Assembly: GCF_003762905.1 (NCBI RefSeq)
Contig: NZ_RJKS01000004.1
Coordinates: 248,001 to 312,000, forward strand
Length of the DNA: 64,000 bases
Direction: 5' to 3'
DNA from: Curtobacterium sp. ZW137
GTDB taxonomy: Bacteria; Actinomycetota; Actinomycetes; Actinomycetales; Microbacteriaceae
Position numbers and translations under genes: made by a program. Below are positions 36,269 through 46,454 of this stretch, piece by piece (position 1 is the stretch's first letter; each line of letters opens with the position of its first letter). The notes below the pieces were generated by a model. That model did no database searches, was not told the DNA's origin, and saw only the letters and a list, made by a program, of their open reading frames with translations.

Positions 36269-37576
36269 GTGGACCGCAGAGCGTTCCTCGTCGGCGGTCT
36301 CGCCGGCGGCGCGGCCCTCGCCCTGGCAGGGTGCTCCGGCACCCTGCCCAAGGTGGACGCGCAGGTGGCGGGCTTCGGCACCACGGCGACCGGCACCGTG
36401 CACGTCTGGTGCCGGTCGGCCACCCAGGCCGGCCTGACCAGCGCGGTCGCCGGCTTCAACAAGAGCCACCCGCACCTGCAGGTCGAGCTGACCCCGGTGC
36501 CGGACGGCCAGTACGTGACGAAGCTCGCGACCGCGATCCGTGGTGGTGAGCCGCCGGACGTGGTAGACCTCGACGACATCAACTCGCAGCTGTTCATCTT
36601 CCGCGAGGCGTTCGCCGACCTGACCGACGTCGTGAAGGGCCTGGACTACTACGACGAGCTCTCCACCGGGCACCTGCGCCTGCTCGAGTACCGGGACCGG
36701 CTGTACGGGCTGCCGTACCTGGCCGACAACTCGCAGCTGTTCGTGAACACCGAACTGTTCGAGCGGGCGGGGCTCGACGTCGACGACTCGACGAAGGACC
36801 TGGACTCCCTGCTCGTGGCCGCGAAGGCCCTGCGGAAGCTCGGCGACGACGTGTACGGGTGGACGATCTCCGGCAACGCGGCCGGCATCATCGGGTTCGT
36901 CACGCAGCCGCACGTCTGGGCCACCGGAGTCGACATGATGTCCGGCGAGGTGGGCAAGCAGCAGGCGAACATCACCGGCAACGACGCCCTGCAGCAGATG
37001 CTCGAGTTCTACCGGCAGCTCTGGAAGGACGGCGTGCTCAGCCGTGCGACGTACTCGGACGCCGGGACCACGTGGGGTGCGGACTTCCGCGCCGGGAAGG
37101 TCGGGATCATGCCGACCTCGTACGGGGCGGCGGTGCCGGCGGCGACGAAGGCGATGCGCGCGAAGATGCGGACGGTGCTCATCCCGAGCGCCGACGGTCG
37201 GCGGTCGTTCTTCGACGGCGGCGACAACATGTGCATCCCGAACGGGGCCGCGAACCCCTCGGGTGGCTGGGCGTTCATGCAGTACGCGAACTCGCTCGAG
37301 CAGCAGCAGCTCCTGCCGAACGGCGGCTACTTCCCGACCAGGGCCGACGCCGCGACGCCCGCGTACCGGAAGCAGTTCCCGCTGGCGTTCGGGCCGCTCG
37401 ACGCCATCGACAAGGGTTACGCGCCGCAGACCCTGGCGTACAACCTGCTCGTGAACCAGCCCTCCTCGCCGTACTTCGCGATGTTCCGCGAGGCCGTGTT
37501 CGGCGCCGGCGTCTCCAGTGCGATGCGGACCGCCCAGTCCGACTACCAGCGCATCCTCGACCAGGTCCAGGCCTGA
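36269..37576 (+). CDS. CUT1 sugar-binding lipoprotein in the GH127 operon
   Basis: A 435-residue solute-binding protein (family 1). The signal has DRRAFLV (Tat-like) and lipobox LAGC near residue 22. GTG 36269 lies 4 nt after the GH127 stop. Downstream are two permeases but no ATPase. Context suggests beta-L-arabino-oligosaccharides as ligand, imported for the cytoplasmic GH127; that is inference. Confidence 0.86.
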   Translation: MDRRAFLVGGLAGGAALALAGCSGTLPKVDAQVAGFGTTATGTVHVWCRSATQAGLTSAVAGFNKSHPHLQVELTPVPDGQYVTKLATAIRGGEPPDVVDLDDINSQLFIFREAFADLTDVVKGLDYYDELSTGHLRLLEYRDRLYGLPYLADNSQLFVNTELFERAGLDVDDSTKDLDSLLVAAKALRKLGDDVYGWTISGNAAGIIGFVTQPHVWATGVDMMSGEVGKQQANITGNDALQQMLEFYRQLWKDGVLSRATYSDAGTTWGADFRAGKVGIMPTSYGAAVPAATKAMRAKMRTVLIPSADGRRSFFDGGDNMCIPNGAANPSGGWAFMQYANSLEQQQLLPNGGYFPTRADAATPAYRKQFPLAFGPLDAIDKGYAPQTLAYNLLVNQPSSPYFAMFREAVFGAGVSSAMRTAQSDYQRILDQVQA

Positions 37577-37640
37577 TCGCGTCCGGCTCCGCCCTGCTCC
37601 TGCTCCGTCCTGCTCCGCTCTGCACAGTGAGGTGCACGTC

Positions 37641-38582
37641 ATGTCGACCATCTCCGCCCGACGATCCGCCGTCGGCCGCCGTCCACTCGGACGCGGCCGC
37701 GGACCGTCCCGCAACTCGCTCACCCACCCGCCACGCGCCGGCGCACTGCTCGTCACCCCGGCCATCGCGTTCGTCGCGGTCTTCGTGCTCGCACCGCTGC
37801 TGTTCGCGCTCTACATCTCGTTCACGAACTGGCCGCTGATCGGGCCGTACCGGTTCATCGGCCTGCAGAACTACGCGACGCTGTTCCAGGACCCGACGTT
37901 CGTGCACGCGATCGGCTACACGCTGCTGTACACCGCGATCGTCACCGTGCCGATCCTGGTGCTCGGGTACTTCCTGGCGGTCCTCGTCCGGGCGCGACGA
38001 CGCGGCTCGACGCTCCTGCGGACGGTGTTCTTCCTGCCGTACGTGGTCGGCCTCACGACGCTGAGCTTCATGCTCGTGCTCGAGGCACAGCCGGGATCCG
38101 GTGCCGTCAACATCGTGCTGCAGGCGCTGCACATCACCGACGGCTCGACCGCGTGGCTGGTGAACGGCCCGCTCGCGACGCTGCTCATCTGCGTGCTCGT
38201 CGTCTGGGCGGTGTCCGGGCTGACGATGGTGCTGCTCATGTCGGCGATGCAGGGCGTCCCCGACGAGGTGTACGAGTCCGCGCAGCTCGAGGGCGCCTCC
38301 TGGTGGCAGACCGAGCGGCTGATCACGCTGCCGATGATCCGCCCGACGATCGCGCTGAGCGTGATCATCTCGGTGATCGGCTCGCTGCTCGCCTTCAACC
38401 AGTTCTACATCCTGACGCAGGGCGGCCCCGGCACCGAGACCACCACGATCGTCAACGCCATCTACAACCGCGGGTTCGTGAACCTGCAGCTCGGTGCCGC
38501 CACCGCGGAGTCGATCGCCCTGGTGGTCGTCATCGCGGCCGTCACCCTGTTCCAGTTCTGGGCACTGCGAGAGAAGGACTGA
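37641..38582 (+). CDS. CUT1 sugar ABC permease 1 (GH127 operon)
   Basis: A 313-residue permease with six membrane segments and the EAA loop DEVYESAQLEGASWWQTERL. ATG 37641 follows GAGGTG by 6 nt. The 64-bp gap after the binding-protein gene contains pyrimidine-rich repeats (CTGCTCC) but no strong hairpin. Pairs with the permease at 38587. Confidence 0.87.
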   Translation: MSTISARRSAVGRRPLGRGRGPSRNSLTHPPRAGALLVTPAIAFVAVFVLAPLLFALYISFTNWPLIGPYRFIGLQNYATLFQDPTFVHAIGYTLLYTAIVTVPILVLGYFLAVLVRARRRGSTLLRTVFFLPYVVGLTTLSFMLVLEAQPGSGAVNIVLQALHITDGSTAWLVNGPLATLLICVLVVWAVSGLTMVLLMSAMQGVPDEVYESAQLEGASWWQTERLITLPMIRPTIALSVIISVIGSLLAFNQFYILTQGGPGTETTTIVNAIYNRGFVNLQLGAATAESIALVVVIAAVTLFQFWALREKD

Positions 38583-38586
38583 CGCC

Positions 38587-39537
38587 ATGAGCACCACCAC
38601 CACCCGTGCGGTCGCGCCCGGTCCGGACACCTCGACCAGGAGCCTGACGACCGACCCCGGCCGACGCCGCCGCCACCAGCAGGGCAGCGTGCAGCACCCG
38701 CGCGACACGACCGTCAAGCGGACCCTCTACGCCATCGCCGGCATCGGCTCCGCGCTGGTCTTCGGCGTCCCGCTGATCTGGTCGATCCTCCGGGCGTTCC
38801 AGTCCGAGGCGACGATCACCTCGGCGCCGGACGCGTCGACGTTCTTCCAGCTCGGCTGGCAGAACTTCGCCGCCGTCTTCGGGGCGTCGTCGCACCTGCT
38901 CACCGGTGTCCTCAACTCGGTCATCGTCTCGGTCTGCACCGCCGTGCTGACCGCGATCCTGGCGACGATGGCCGGGTACGGGTTCGCCCGCTTCCGGTTC
39001 GGCGGCTCCGGGCTCGTCTTCGGGCTCGTGCTGCTGACGATGATGGTGCCGTTCCAGGCGATCCTGACCCCGCTGTACCTGGAGATGAACGCGCTCGGGC
39101 TGACGAACTCGCTGCTCGGGCTGGTGCTCTTCTACACGACGGTGAACCTGCCGTTCGGGGTGTTCGTGATGCGGAACGCGTTCGAGTCGATCCCGACCGA
39201 GCTCGAGGACTCCGCGTTCGTCGACGGGGCCTCCCGCTTCCGGGTCGTCGTGTCGGTGCTCCGCCCGCTGCTGCTCCCCGGGGCGGCGACGGCGGCGCTG
39301 TACGCGTTCCTGGCGTCGTGGACGGAGTTCCTCGGGGCGCTGACGTTCCTCACGAAGGACTCGCTGTACACGCTGCCGGTCGCGCTGCTCAACCTGCAGA
39401 CGGGAGCGTACGGGCAGGTGTCGTACGGCAACCTCGTGGCGGGCTCGGTCGTGGCGATGATCCCGTGCATCGCGCTCTACGTCGGCCTGCAGCGGTTCTA
39501 CGTCGCCGGCTTGTCGTCCGGCGCCCTCAAGGGCTGA
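38587..39537 (+). CDS. CUT1 sugar ABC permease 2 (GH127 operon)
   Basis: A 316-residue MalG-type permease; a ~45-residue polar N-terminus precedes six membrane segments. EAA loop: ELEDSAFVDGASRFRVVVSVL. Starts 4 nt after the first permease. Ends at SSGALKG, just before the inverted repeat at 39581. Confidence 0.87.
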   Translation: MSTTTTRAVAPGPDTSTRSLTTDPGRRRRHQQGSVQHPRDTTVKRTLYAIAGIGSALVFGVPLIWSILRAFQSEATITSAPDASTFFQLGWQNFAAVFGASSHLLTGVLNSVIVSVCTAVLTAILATMAGYGFARFRFGGSGLVFGLVLLTMMVPFQAILTPLYLEMNALGLTNSLLGLVLFYTTVNLPFGVFVMRNAFESIPTELEDSAFVDGASRFRVVVSVLRPLLLPGAATAALYAFLASWTEFLGALTFLTKDSLYTLPVALLNLQTGAYGQVSYGNLVAGSVVAMIPCIALYVGLQRFYVAGLSSGALKG

Positions 39538-39580
39538 GCGCCCGGGCCGCGCCGCGCCGCGCCGGGCCGGGCCGCCGCCC

Positions 39581-39644
39581 CGCTGAGATCGCACTTCGTG
39601 TCGGTTGTCCTGGCGGGCACCCGACACGAAGTGCGATCTCAGCG
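39581..39644. terminator. Inverted repeat, GAGATCGCACTTCGTGTCG family, copy 3 (bidirectional terminator)
   Basis: Perfect 24-bp arms (39581-39604 and 39621-39644) around a 16-nt loop, between the convergent permease and lacI genes. Same arm core as the two copies near 32.7-32.9 kb, with a different loop. Confidence 0.8.
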
Positions 39645-39664
39645 CCGACGCCGCGCGCGCCCGG

Positions 39665-40720
39665 CTACGCGCTGCGCCGCACCACCAGCGACGGCTGCAG
39701 GAGCGTCTCGTCGACGGGGCCGCCCTCGATGAGGGACCGCGCCGCCGCGAGCACGCCCTCCCCCATCGCCATGAAGTCCTGCCGCACGGTGGTCAGCGGC
39801 GGCGTGAAGTGCTCGGCCTCGGGGATGTCGTCGAACCCCACCACGGCGATGTCGTCCGGGACCCGGAGCCCGTCGTCCGCGAAGGCGTGCAGTGCCCCGA
39901 GCGCCATCTGGTCGTTCCCGCAGAACACCGCGTCCACCGCCGTGACGTCGATCGACCGGCCGGCCGCGAAGCCGCTCCCCGGGGTCCAGTCGCCGTCGAG
40001 CACGACCGGTTCCAGACCGGCGGACTGCATCAGGCGGATGTACGTCGCCCGGCGGACCTCGGACTCCTGCGACACGGTCGGCCCGGAGATGTGCACGATC
40101 CGGCGGTGGCCCCGGTCGAACAGGTGCTGCATCGCCAGGGTGGTCCCCGCGACCTGGTCGATCGCGACCGCGGCCACCGAGGGCAGCAGCCGTCCGGCGG
40201 ATGACCCGGCGGGCACGGCGTCCCGCTGCACCGCGTTCGACACGACGACCGGCACGGTGATCGGCACGGTCAACGAGGCGAGCGCGTCGAGCACCCGGTT
40301 GTCGGCGGCGACGAGCACGACCGCGGCGACGTCCTGGGCGAGGAGCGTGGTGAGGGCGCTGGAGAGGTCGGCGGGGCGGGGGTCCTCCGGCAGGGTGGAG
40401 AGCAGCACGTGGTAGCCGGCGTGCCGGGCGGCGCGTTCGAACCCGATCGCGGTGCTCGACGGGCCGTAGAGCGCGTCACCCGCGGTGACGAGTCCGATGG
40501 CCTTGCTGCGGCCCCCGGCGAGCGCCCGGGCAGCGGCGCGTGGGCGGTACCCGAGCTCCCCGATCGCCGTGGTGACGCGGGACCGGAAGTGGTCGCGGAC
40601 CGTCGGGTCGCCGTTGATCACGCGGGAGACGGTCTGGTGGGAGACCCCGGCGCGTTCGGCGACGTCGAAGATCGTCGGGGCCTTGCGCCCCTTGCCGTTC
40701 GCGGCCGCGGTGGTCGTCAC
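39665..40720 (-). CDS. LacI-family regulator, probable arabinose regulator
   Basis: A 351-residue repressor with helix-turn-helix TIFDVAERAGVSHQTVSRVINGDPTVRDHFRSRV (about 14-47), hinge AARALAGGRSKAIG, and an effector domain ending GFDDIPEAEHFTPPLTTVRQD. GTG 40720 was chosen to place the helix correctly; the ribosome binding site is weak. It diverges from chvE, whose promoter carries GTGAGCGCTCAC at 40810. Because that site recurs at araB and abfA, this is the best candidate for the arabinose-regulon repressor, though AAC-type LacIs at 33068 and 55114 cannot be excluded. Confidence 0.87.
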   Translation of the reverse strand: MTTTAAANGKGRKAPTIFDVAERAGVSHQTVSRVINGDPTVRDHFRSRVTTAIGELGYRPRAAARALAGGRSKAIGLVTAGDALYGPSSTAIGFERAARHAGYHVLLSTLPEDPRPADLSSALTTLLAQDVAAVVLVAADNRVLDALASLTVPITVPVVVSNAVQRDAVPAGSSAGRLLPSVAAVAIDQVAGTTLAMQHLFDRGHRRIVHISGPTVSQESEVRRATYIRLMQSAGLEPVVLDGDWTPGSGFAAGRSIDVTAVDAVFCGNDQMALGALHAFADDGLRVPDDIAVVGFDDIPEAEHFTPPLTTVRQDFMAMGEGVLAAARSLIEGGPVDETLLQPSLVVRRSA

Positions 40721-40780
40721 GGGGCAACCGTACCGCGCGGCACGGAAACCGCACTCCCCGGACGATTCGACCTGACGGAG

Positions 40781-40821
40781 TTGACAGGGCGGTACACAAA
40801 GCCCAGTATGTGAGCGCTCAC
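40781..40821 (+). promoter_or_regulatory. chvE promoter with LacI-type operator
   Basis: A near-consensus promoter: -35 TTGACA (40781-40786), 17-bp spacer, -10 CAGTAT (40804-40809). The operator GTGAGCGCTCAC (40810-40821) follows the -10 directly, as at araB. Confidence 0.85.
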
Positions 40822-40909
40822 TCAGAGCAATCACATCTCCGACACCGGCAGAGCAGCCGGGTCACCCGAGCGCGTCGACGTCGACGCGAGAGGAAACAGA
40901 GGTACTTCG

Positions 40910-42043
40910 ATGATGAAGCGCAGGATCGTCGCGGGCGTCGCCGCCCTCGGCATCGCCATCTCCCTGGCCGCATGCTCGGCCGGCGGACGCGCCGCCACCG
41001 ATGACGGGGGCAGCAGCAGCAGCGACAACAAGGGCGCACTCGTCGGCGTCGCGATGCCCACCAAGGTCTCCGAGCGGTGGATCAAGGACGGCAACGCGGT
41101 CAAGTCCGACCTCGAGAAGGCCGGCTACAAGGTCGACCTCGAGTACGCGGACAACAAGATCCCGCAGCAGGTCCAGCAGGTCAGCAACATGATCACCAAG
41201 GGCGCGAAGGTCCTCATCGTCGCCTCGATCGACGGCGGGTCGCTCTCCGACCAGCTCGACGCCGCCGCCAAGGCCGGCATCAAGGTGATCTCCTACGACC
41301 GCCTGCTCACCGGCAACAAGAACGTCGACTACTACGTGTCGTTCGACAACGAGAAGGTCGGCGTCGACCAGGCGAACTCCCTGCTCACCGGCCTCGGCAT
41401 CCTCGACGCCGACGGCAAGAAGACCGGCAAGAAGGGCCCCTTCAACATCGAGGTCTTCGCCGGCTCGCCCGACGACAACAACGCAACGTTCTTCTTCAAC
41501 GGCGCGATGAAGACCCTCAAGCCGTACCTCGACGACGGCACGCTGAAGATCGGCTCCGGCCAGGACGGCTTCACGCAGGCCGCCACGCTGCAGTGGGACC
41601 CGGCGACCGCCAAGGCCCGCATGCAGAACCTCATCGCGAAGTCGTACTCCGGCGGCACCACGCTGAACGGCGTGCTCTCGCCGTACGACGGCATGTCGAT
41701 CGGCATCATCTCCGCACTCCAGGGCGCCGGCTACGGCACGTCCAGCCGTCCGCTCCCGACCATCACCGGTCAGGACGCCGAGCAGGCATCAGTGAAGTCG
41801 ATCATCGCCGGCCAGCAGTACTCGACGATCTACAAGGACACGCGTCAGCTGGCGGAGAAGTCCGCGAGCATGGCCGAGGACATGCTCTCCGGCAAGAAGC
41901 CGAAGGTCAACGACACGACGAGCTACGACAACAAGGTGAAGGTCGTCCCGACCTTCCTCTTCCAGCCGACGGTCGTGACCAAGGAGAACTACGAGAAGGT
42001 CCTCGTGGACTCCGGCTACTACACCGAAGCCGACCTCAAGTAG
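40910..42043 (+). CDS. chvE: CUT2 sugar-binding lipoprotein, ChvE-like
   Basis: A 377-residue ribose/xylose-type binding protein. Signal [19 protein letters not shown], lipobox AAC at Cys22. Family features: [17 protein letters not shown], then [24 protein letters not shown] as in ChvE/XylF. Either of two adjacent ATGs (40910, 40913) could be used after GAGAGGAAAC. Operon with MmsA/MmsB-type ATPase and permease. The arabinose-type operator suggests L-arabinose (or a related monosaccharide) as ligand; ChvE homologues also bind xylose and glucose. Confidence 0.88.
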   Translation: MMKRRIVAGVAALGIAISLAACSAGGRAATDDGGSSSSDNKGALVGVAMPTKVSERWIKDGNAVKSDLEKAGYKVDLEYADNKIPQQVQQVSNMITKGAKVLIVASIDGGSLSDQLDAAAKAGIKVISYDRLLTGNKNVDYYVSFDNEKVGVDQANSLLTGLGILDADGKKTGKKGPFNIEVFAGSPDDNNATFFFNGAMKTLKPYLDDGTLKIGSGQDGFTQAATLQWDPATAKARMQNLIAKSYSGGTTLNGVLSPYDGMSIGIISALQGAGYGTSSRPLPTITGQDAEQASVKSIIAGQQYSTIYKDTRQLAEKSASMAEDMLSGKKPKVNDTTSYDNKVKVVPTFLFQPTVVTKENYEKVLVDSGYYTEADLK

Positions 42044-42058
42044 GACCCGACCAACTGT

Positions 42059-42102
42059 CGGACGGGAGGCGCGGTGCCAGACCGCACCGTGCCTCCCGTC
42101 CG
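42059..42102. terminator. Intra-operon hairpin of the CGGACGGGAGGC family
   Basis: 18-bp arms (42059-42076 and 42085-42102, one mismatch) lie between chvE and the ATPase gene. It could partly stop transcription or protect the upstream mRNA, giving more binding protein than ATPase. Confidence 0.75.
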
Positions 42103-42143
42103 TCTCCACTCGCGCGCAACGCGCACAACGGAAGGCGGTCCAC

Positions 42144-43694
42144 GTGACGGACACCATCCTCGAGATGCGGGACATCACGAAGACGTTCCCCGGCGTCAAG
42201 GCCCTGCAGGGCGTCTCCATCGAGGTCGAACGCGGGCAGGTCCACGCGATCTGCGGTGAGAACGGTGCCGGCAAGAGCACCCTCATGAAGGTGCTGTCCG
42301 GGGTCTACCCGGCCGGGACGTTCGACGGCGAGATCCTGCTCGACGGCGAAGCCGTGTCGTTCTCGAACATCAACGACTCCGAAGCAGCCGGCGTCGTGAT
42401 CATCCACCAGGAGCTCGCACTGAGCCCCTACCTGTCGATCGCCGAGAACATCTTCCTCGGCAACGAGCGCTCCAAGGCCGGCTTCATCGACTGGAACAAG
42501 ACGAACCTCGCCGCCGCGGAGCTCCTGACGCGCGTCGGCCTCAAGGACAACCCGATCACGAAGATCGTCGACATCGGCGTCGGCAAGCAGCAGCTCGTCG
42601 AGATCGCGAAGGCGCTGTCGAAGCGGGTGAAGCTCCTCATCCTCGACGAGCCCACCGCCGCGCTCAACGACGACGACTCCGCGCACCTGCTCGACCTCAT
42701 CCGGTCGCTGCAGGCCGAGGGCATGACGGCGATCATCATCAGCCACAAGCTCAACGAGATCAAGGCGATCGCGGACAAGGTCACGATCATCCGCGACGGC
42801 CAGACGATCGAGACGCTCGACATGCACGCGGACGACGTCTCCGAGGACCGGATCATCCGGGGCATGGTCGGCCGCGACCTGTCGAACCGCTACCCGGAGC
42901 ACGAGTCGAACGTCGGCGAGGAGCTCCTGCGGATCGAGGACTGGACCGTCCACCACCCGCTCGACGCGTCCCGCGAGATCATCCACCAGGCGAACCTCAC
43001 CGTCCGCGCCGGCGAGATCGTCGGCATCGCGGGGCTGATGGGTGCCGGGCGCACCGAGCTCGCGATGAGCGTCTTCGGACACTCGTACGGCACGGGCATC
43101 TCCGGCACCGTCTACAAGCGCGGCGAACCGATCAAGACGCACACGGTGTCCCAGGCGATCGACCACGGCATCGCCTACGCGACCGAGGACCGGAAGCGCT
43201 ACGGGCTCAACCTGCTCGACGACATCAAGCGGAACATCTCCGGCTCGGCGCTCGGGAAGCTCGCCGAGTGGGGCTTCGTGAACGGGTCCGAGGAGACCAC
43301 CGTCGCGCGGAAGTTCCTCAAGGACCTGAACATCAAGGCGCCGAACGTCGACGTCGTCACCGGGAAGCTCTCCGGCGGCAACCAGCAGAAGGTCGTCCTG
43401 TCGAAGTGGATGTACGCGGACCCCGAGGTCCTCATCCTCGACGAACCGACCCGAGGCATCGACGTCGGCGCGAAGTACGAGATCTACACGATCATCAACG
43501 CGCTCGCGGACCAGGGGAAGGGGATCATCGTGATCTCCTCCGAACTCCCCGAACTCCTCGGCATCTGCGACCGCATCTACACGCTCTCCGAGGGCCGCAT
43601 CACGGCGGACGTCCCGCGCTCCGAGGCGACGCCCGAGGTCCTCATGCAGTACATGACCCAGGAACGGGAGACCCCTGTCAATGAACGCGCTTAA
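42144..43694 (+). CDS. mmsA: CUT2 sugar ABC ATPase (MmsA/GguA-like)
   Basis: A 516-residue protein with two ABC domains as in RbsA/XylG/GguA. Domain 1 has Walker A GENGAGKS near residues 38-45 and [11 protein letters not shown]. The second domain is degenerate at Walker A (GLMGAGRTE), as is normal in this family, but has [15 protein letters not shown] and [17 protein letters not shown] 42144 follows GGAAGGCGG. Overlaps the permease gene by 14 nt. Confidence 0.9.
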   Translation: MTDTILEMRDITKTFPGVKALQGVSIEVERGQVHAICGENGAGKSTLMKVLSGVYPAGTFDGEILLDGEAVSFSNINDSEAAGVVIIHQELALSPYLSIAENIFLGNERSKAGFIDWNKTNLAAAELLTRVGLKDNPITKIVDIGVGKQQLVEIAKALSKRVKLLILDEPTAALNDDDSAHLLDLIRSLQAEGMTAIIISHKLNEIKAIADKVTIIRDGQTIETLDMHADDVSEDRIIRGMVGRDLSNRYPEHESNVGEELLRIEDWTVHHPLDASREIIHQANLTVRAGEIVGIAGLMGAGRTELAMSVFGHSYGTGISGTVYKRGEPIKTHTVSQAIDHGIAYATEDRKRYGLNLLDDIKRNISGSALGKLAEWGFVNGSEETTVARKFLKDLNIKAPNVDVVTGKLSGGNQQKVVLSKWMYADPEVLILDEPTRGIDVGAKYEIYTIINALADQGKGIIVISSELPELLGICDRIYTLSEGRITADVPRSEATPEVLMQYMTQERETPVNERA

Positions 43695-44862
43695 GTCCGC
43701 CGCCGGCTACCTCACCGGGCAGCTCCGACAGATCGGCCTGTTCATCGCGCTGATCGTCATCGTCATCTTCTTCCAGGTGACGACCGGCGGGATCACCCTC
43801 GCCCCGATCAACGTCTCGAACCTGATCGTCCAGAACAGCTACATCCTGATCCTCGCCATCGGCATGGTGATGGTCATCATCGCCGGCCACATCGACCTGT
43901 CCGTCGGGTCGGTCGTCGCCTTCACCGGCGCGATGGCGGGCGTGATGATCACGCAGTGGCACGTGCCGTGGCCCGTCGCCGTCGTCCTCTGCCTGGTCAT
44001 CGGTGCACTCGTCGGTGCGTGGCAGGGCTTCTGGATCGCGTACTTCGGGATCCCGGCGTTCATCGTCACCCTGGCCGGCATGCTCGCGTTCCGCGGTGCC
44101 GCGCAGATCGCCCTGCAGAACCAGCAGATCTCGCCGTTCCCGGAGGGCTTCCGCTCGCTCGGCTCCGGCTTCCTGCCCGCGTTCGGTTCGTCCGGCTACG
44201 AGCCGCTGACGATGATCCTCGGCTTCGCGGCCGCCGCGATCCTCGTCGTCACCGCGTTCCGCGGCCGTGCAACCCGTCGGAAGTACCAGCTCGAGAGCGA
44301 ACCCGTCGCCTGGTTCATCACCAAGCTCGCGTTCACCGTCGCGCTCGTCATCTACGTCGCGCTGCTCCTCGCCAGCTACAACGGCACCCCGATCGTGCTC
44401 GTCATCCTCGGCGTGCTCGTGGTCGTGTACTCGCTCGTGATGCGGAGCGCCGTGTTCGGCCGGCACATCTACGCCATCGGCGGCAACGCCCTGGCGGCGC
44501 AGCTCTCCGGCGTGAAGACGAAGCGCGTCACGTTCCTGCTCTTCGTCAACATGGGCGTCATCTCGGCGCTGGCGGGCGTGGTCTTCACCGGCCAGCTCAA
44601 CCTCGCGTCGCCGAGTGCGGGCAACGGGTTCGAGCTCGACGCGATCGCCGCGGTGTTCATCGGCGGCGCTGCCGTCACCGGTGGCATCGGGACCGTTCCG
44701 GGAGCCATCGTCGGTGGTCTCATCATCGGCATCCTGAACAACGGCATGTCGATCCTCGGTGTCGGCACCGAGTTCCAGTCCCTCATCAAGGGCCTGGTGC
44801 TGCTCGCCGCCGTCGCGTTCGACGTGTTCAACAAGCGTCGGGCGGCGTCCGCGCGCAAGTAG
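43681..44862 (+). CDS. mmsB: CUT2 sugar ABC permease (MmsB/GguB-like)
   Basis: A 393-residue permease with about ten hydrophobic segments and the family signatures [19 protein letters not shown] and FVLTLAGM-like [33 protein letters not shown] is the ATPase-contact loop. Overlaps the ATPase gene by 14 nt. Completes the ChvE-MmsA-MmsB importer. Confidence 0.9.
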   Translation: MNALKSAAGYLTGQLRQIGLFIALIVIVIFFQVTTGGITLAPINVSNLIVQNSYILILAIGMVMVIIAGHIDLSVGSVVAFTGAMAGVMITQWHVPWPVAVVLCLVIGALVGAWQGFWIAYFGIPAFIVTLAGMLAFRGAAQIALQNQQISPFPEGFRSLGSGFLPAFGSSGYEPLTMILGFAAAAILVVTAFRGRATRRKYQLESEPVAWFITKLAFTVALVIYVALLLASYNGTPIVLVILGVLVVVYSLVMRSAVFGRHIYAIGGNALAAQLSGVKTKRVTFLLFVNMGVISALAGVVFTGQLNLASPSAGNGFELDAIAAVFIGGAAVTGGIGTVPGAIVGGLIIGILNNGMSILGVGTEFQSLIKGLVLLAAVAFDVFNKRRAASARK

Positions 44863-44885
44863 CGGGTGCGGGCTGCGGGCCGCGG

Positions 44886-44985
44886 CGGTCTGCGGTCTGC
44901 GGTCTTCCGCGGTCTGCGGTCTGCGGTCTGCCGCGGTCTGCGGTCTGCCGCGGTCTGCGGTCTGCGGTCTGCTGTCTGCCGCGGT
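44886..44985. repeat. GGTCTGC heptamer tract
   Basis: About a dozen copies of GGTCTGC, some as CCGCGGTCTGC, between mmsB and the terminator at 45001. Spans the 3' trailer of the transporter operon. No coding sense. Confidence 0.85.
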
Positions 44986-45000
44986 TCGCCGCGGTCGAGT

Positions 45001-45047
45001 GCGCAGCAACGGGTGGGTTCCGGTCCGGGACCCACCCGTTGCTGCGC
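45001..45047. terminator. Bidirectional hairpin terminator
   Basis: Perfect 18-bp arms GCGCAGCAACGGGTGGGT (45001-45018) and complement (45030-45047) with an 11-nt loop. Between convergent mmsB and a GH13 gene; it ends 3 nt before the GH13 stop. Confidence 0.85.
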
Positions 45048-45049
45048 GC

Positions 45050-46387
45050 TCACCTGGTCAGGACGGCCCAACCCCCGGACGGGAGGCTGACGGTCCCGTC
45101 CCGCAGGTCGCCCCCGCCCGCCTCCACCCGGGTCGCGTCGGCCACGGGCAGGTCGACCGGGTCGTCGGACAGGTTCAGGGCGGTCACCACCGCGGCGTCC
45201 GCGGTCGCGGTGCGCAGCACGATCGCGGTGTTGGTCAGGTGGGTCACGTCGGTGTGCGCCCGGTGCAGCCACGGTTCGCGGCGGCGCAGCGCGACGAGCG
45301 CCTCGTACGCGTGCGTCAGGGACGTCGGTGCCGGCGGCGCGTCCGGGAACTCCGGCCGGACGGCGTCGTCCCCACCGATGCGTTCCTCCTTGACCCCGGT
45401 CCAGCCGTACTCGTCGCCGGCCCAGACGCTCGGGACCCCCGCGACCGTGAAGAGCACGGCGGCCGCGTGCCCGGCGAACCGCTCCCCCACGGCGCTCGCG
45501 ATCCGCGTGACGTCGTGGTTGCCGACGAAGGTGCTCGGGACGAACGTCGCCAGCAGTGCGTCGTGCCGCTCGATCGCGTGCGCCAGCTCGTGGCAGTTCC
45601 GGTCCGCGATGCCGTGCCAGACGCCCTGCCACAGCTCGTACTGCGTCGTCGAGTCCATCGTCGACTCCCGGACGATCGCCGCCGCGTCGCCGTGGATCAC
45701 CTCGCCGGTGAACCAGGCGTCCGGGAACCGCTCCCGCACGCGGGGCAGCACCCGCGCCCAGAACGCCGGCGGCACCGCGTAGGCCGCGTCGAGCCGCCAC
45801 CCGTCGATCCCGCGCTCGAGCCAGTGCGTCATCACGTCGACCACCAGGTCCTCGGTCGCCGCACTGCCGTGGTCGAGCGCCACCAGGATGTCGTGCCCCT
45901 CGAACAGCCCGACCGGCACCGGGTCGCCCGGTGCCCAGCCGGTCCAGTCGATGTCGAACAGCGCGGCTGACTCCGCAGCCGGGCCGTCGGACTCGAGCGC
46001 CCGGAACGCCGGGTGCTCCCGACCGATGTGGTTGAACACCCCGTCGAGCAGTACCCGGACGCCCTTGTCGTGCGCCGCGGCCACGAGCGCGTCGAAGTCG
46101 CCGTCGTCCCCGAGCCGCGGGTCGATCCGCAGGTGGTCGACGGTGTCGTAGCCGTGGGTGGAGCTGGCGGAGACCGGGCCGAGGAGCAGCCCGTTCAGCC
46201 CGAGGTCGACGACGTGGTCGAGCCAGTCCGCGATCCGCCCGAGCCGGTGCTCGACGGGCCGAGCCGCCACGGGTGTCTCCGGCCGGATCTCCGCTCCCAC
46301 GAAGCCGAGCGGGTACACGTGCCACCACATGACGTGCCGGACCCAGTCGGGCTCGGGCGGACGGGTGGCTGCGTCGTCGGTGGTCAC
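45050..46387 (-). CDS. GH13 alpha-amylase-family enzyme
   Basis: A 445-residue glycoside hydrolase. Catalytic residues are intact: Asp200 in GWRLDAAYA, Glu229 in WFTGEVIHG and Asp292 in VGNHDVTRIA. It is short for GH13; a short N-terminal stretch leads directly into HVMWWHVYPLGFVGAE, with no starch-binding or immunoglobulin-like domain and no signal peptide. The beginning WWHVYPLGFxGA resembles neopullulanase/amylase-like actinobacterial enzymes. GTG 46387 is the most likely start, with weak ribosome binding. Substrate unknown, probably a short alpha-glucan. Monocistronic. Confidence 0.82.
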   Translation of the reverse strand: MTTDDAATRPPEPDWVRHVMWWHVYPLGFVGAEIRPETPVAARPVEHRLGRIADWLDHVVDLGLNGLLLGPVSASSTHGYDTVDHLRIDPRLGDDGDFDALVAAAHDKGVRVLLDGVFNHIGREHPAFRALESDGPAAESAALFDIDWTGWAPGDPVPVGLFEGHDILVALDHGSAATEDLVVDVMTHWLERGIDGWRLDAAYAVPPAFWARVLPRVRERFPDAWFTGEVIHGDAAAIVRESTMDSTTQYELWQGVWHGIADRNCHELAHAIERHDALLATFVPSTFVGNHDVTRIASAVGERFAGHAAAVLFTVAGVPSVWAGDEYGWTGVKEERIGGDDAVRPEFPDAPPAPTSLTHAYEALVALRRREPWLHRAHTDVTHLTNTAIVLRTATADAAVVTALNLSDDPVDLPVADATRVEAGGGDLRDGTVSLPSGGWAVLTR

Positions 46388-46454
46388 CACTCCGATGCTG
46401 CCAGGCGCCGCGCTCGCTGGGTACGGCGGTGCGCTTCCGGACGAGGATGGGCGC

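Noticed and set aside
44886..44985. CRISPR-like array
   Set aside because: The units are 7 bp with no spacers and no cas genes nearby; it is a microsatellite.
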